From contig CAKRVU010000106.1 of assembly GCA_934408835.1 (NCBI GenBank), forward strand, positions 1-5,211: a stretch of DNA of 5,211 nt, in the 5' to 3' direction. Each line of letters opens with the position of its first letter. Positions within the stretch are counted from its first letter, which is position 1. This document shows, one piece after another, positions 4,914 to 5,211 of this stretch. Origin of the DNA: an uncultured Oscillospiraceae bacterium (lineage in GTDB: Bacteria > Bacillota > Clostridia > Oscillospirales > Ruminococcaceae). The notes beneath the pieces were generated by a model. It was given only the letters and a program-made list of their open reading frames with translations, was not told the origin of the DNA and made no database searches. The translations under genes were made by a program, and so were the position numbers.

Positions 4914-5211
4914 ATGAAACTATCGAAGAAAGCCCTTACCGCTATGCTCGCTGTCTCGATTGCCGCAACGGCATTGCCCGCTGCCGCCATGGTGAGCAAC
5001 CTTACCAATACCCTAACGTCCGGCAACTCTGCCGACGCAAACAACACCGCACCCCAAGCCGCTCCTGCTCCAGCTACCCCCGCTGTACAAGCTGATCCAT
5101 CCCCAGTGGAACAGTTTGCGTACCAAGAGATTGACACCAATGGCGACTCTGTCAACGACGCTGTCAATATTACAGGCGTCAATATTGACGAAGGCAGTAC
5201 TGCCGCTATCG
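4914..5211 (+). CDS. Exported protein with signal peptide, N-terminal part (3' end outside window)
   Basis: The first 99 residues are present. A classical Sec signal peptide is clear: positive n-region MKLSKKA, hydrophobic core LTAMLAVSIAATALP, and likely cleavage after the Ala run near residue 25. There is no lipobox Cys. Residues 26-66 form a Ser/Asn/Thr- then Ala/Pro-rich linker (APQAAPAPATPAVQ), typical of surface or secreted proteins. Residues 74-82 (DTNGDSVND) fit a DxNxDxxxD calcium-binding-like loop, and 84-91 (VNITGVNI) look like the start of a beta-rich repeat. Such an opening occurs in proteins with BspA-type leucine-rich repeats, but too little is visible to assign a family. It is preceded by the structured leader and a strong Shine-Dalgarno site, and is probably transcribed from the 4471 promoter. 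Signal peptide call is firm; function is unknown. Confidence 0.85.
   Translation, partial: MKLSKKALTAMLAVSIAATALPAAAMVSNLTNTLTSGNSADANNTAPQAAPAPATPAVQADPSPVEQFAYQEIDTNGDSVNDAVNITGVNIDEGSTAAI

Noticed and set aside
4904..5182. 92-codon minus-strand open frame
   Set aside because: Opposite the exported-protein gene, which has a perfect Shine-Dalgarno site and signal peptide. The Ala/Val-rich translation reflects the complementary Ala codons.
5177..5190. 14-bp perfect palindrome CGTCAATATTGACG
   Set aside because: It lies within the coding sequence and arises from repeated Val-Asn-Ile codons; no sign of a regulatory role.

Overview
The window reads as a conserved housekeeping block from a low-to-mid GC Gram-positive bacterium, most likely a member of the Clostridia (Bacillota). 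Four things suggest this: AGGAG-type Shine-Dalgarno sites in front of most genes, ATG starts throughout, an NAD-dependent ligase next to a complete GatCAB amidotransferase, and a QueT-family (DUF988) transporter. I cannot name the genus from the sequence alone.

Positions 1-4481 are five tightly packed plus-strand genes that look like the end of one operon. They are the 3' part of ligA (NAD-dependent DNA ligase: end of the zinc finger, HhH domain, BRCT domain), then gatC, gatA and gatB, then a queT-like membrane transporter gene. The junctions are very short. The ligA stop and gatC start share one base, gatC and gatA are 13 bases apart, gatA and gatB overlap by 17 bases, and gatB and queT are separated by 5 bases. 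GatA, GatB and GatC form the amidotransferase that converts Glu-tRNA(Gln) and/or Asp-tRNA(Asn) to the correctly charged tRNA. QueT is thought to import a queuosine precursor, so three of the four functions in the block concern tRNA charging or modification.

Positions 4471-4913 are different. A near-consensus promoter (TTGACA, 17 bases, extended -10 TGTTATACT) lies in the last codons of queT and starts a new transcript. The next roughly 400 bases hold no recognisable family gene. They contain a perfect Shine-Dalgarno site with an 86-codon unidentified ORF, a G-free C-rich stretch, a 37-base imperfect hairpin, a long terminator-like hairpin with a U tract, and a perfect 7-bp inverted repeat. 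This layout suggests a regulatory leader (attenuator or riboswitch-like) or a small RNA, and it is the part of the window most worth following up.

Positions 4914-5211 are the start of an exported protein with a clear signal peptide, an Ala/Pro-rich linker and a Ca-binding-like DxNxDxxxD loop. The window ends before its main domain. The leader probably controls this gene, because I see no convincing second promoter just upstream of it.
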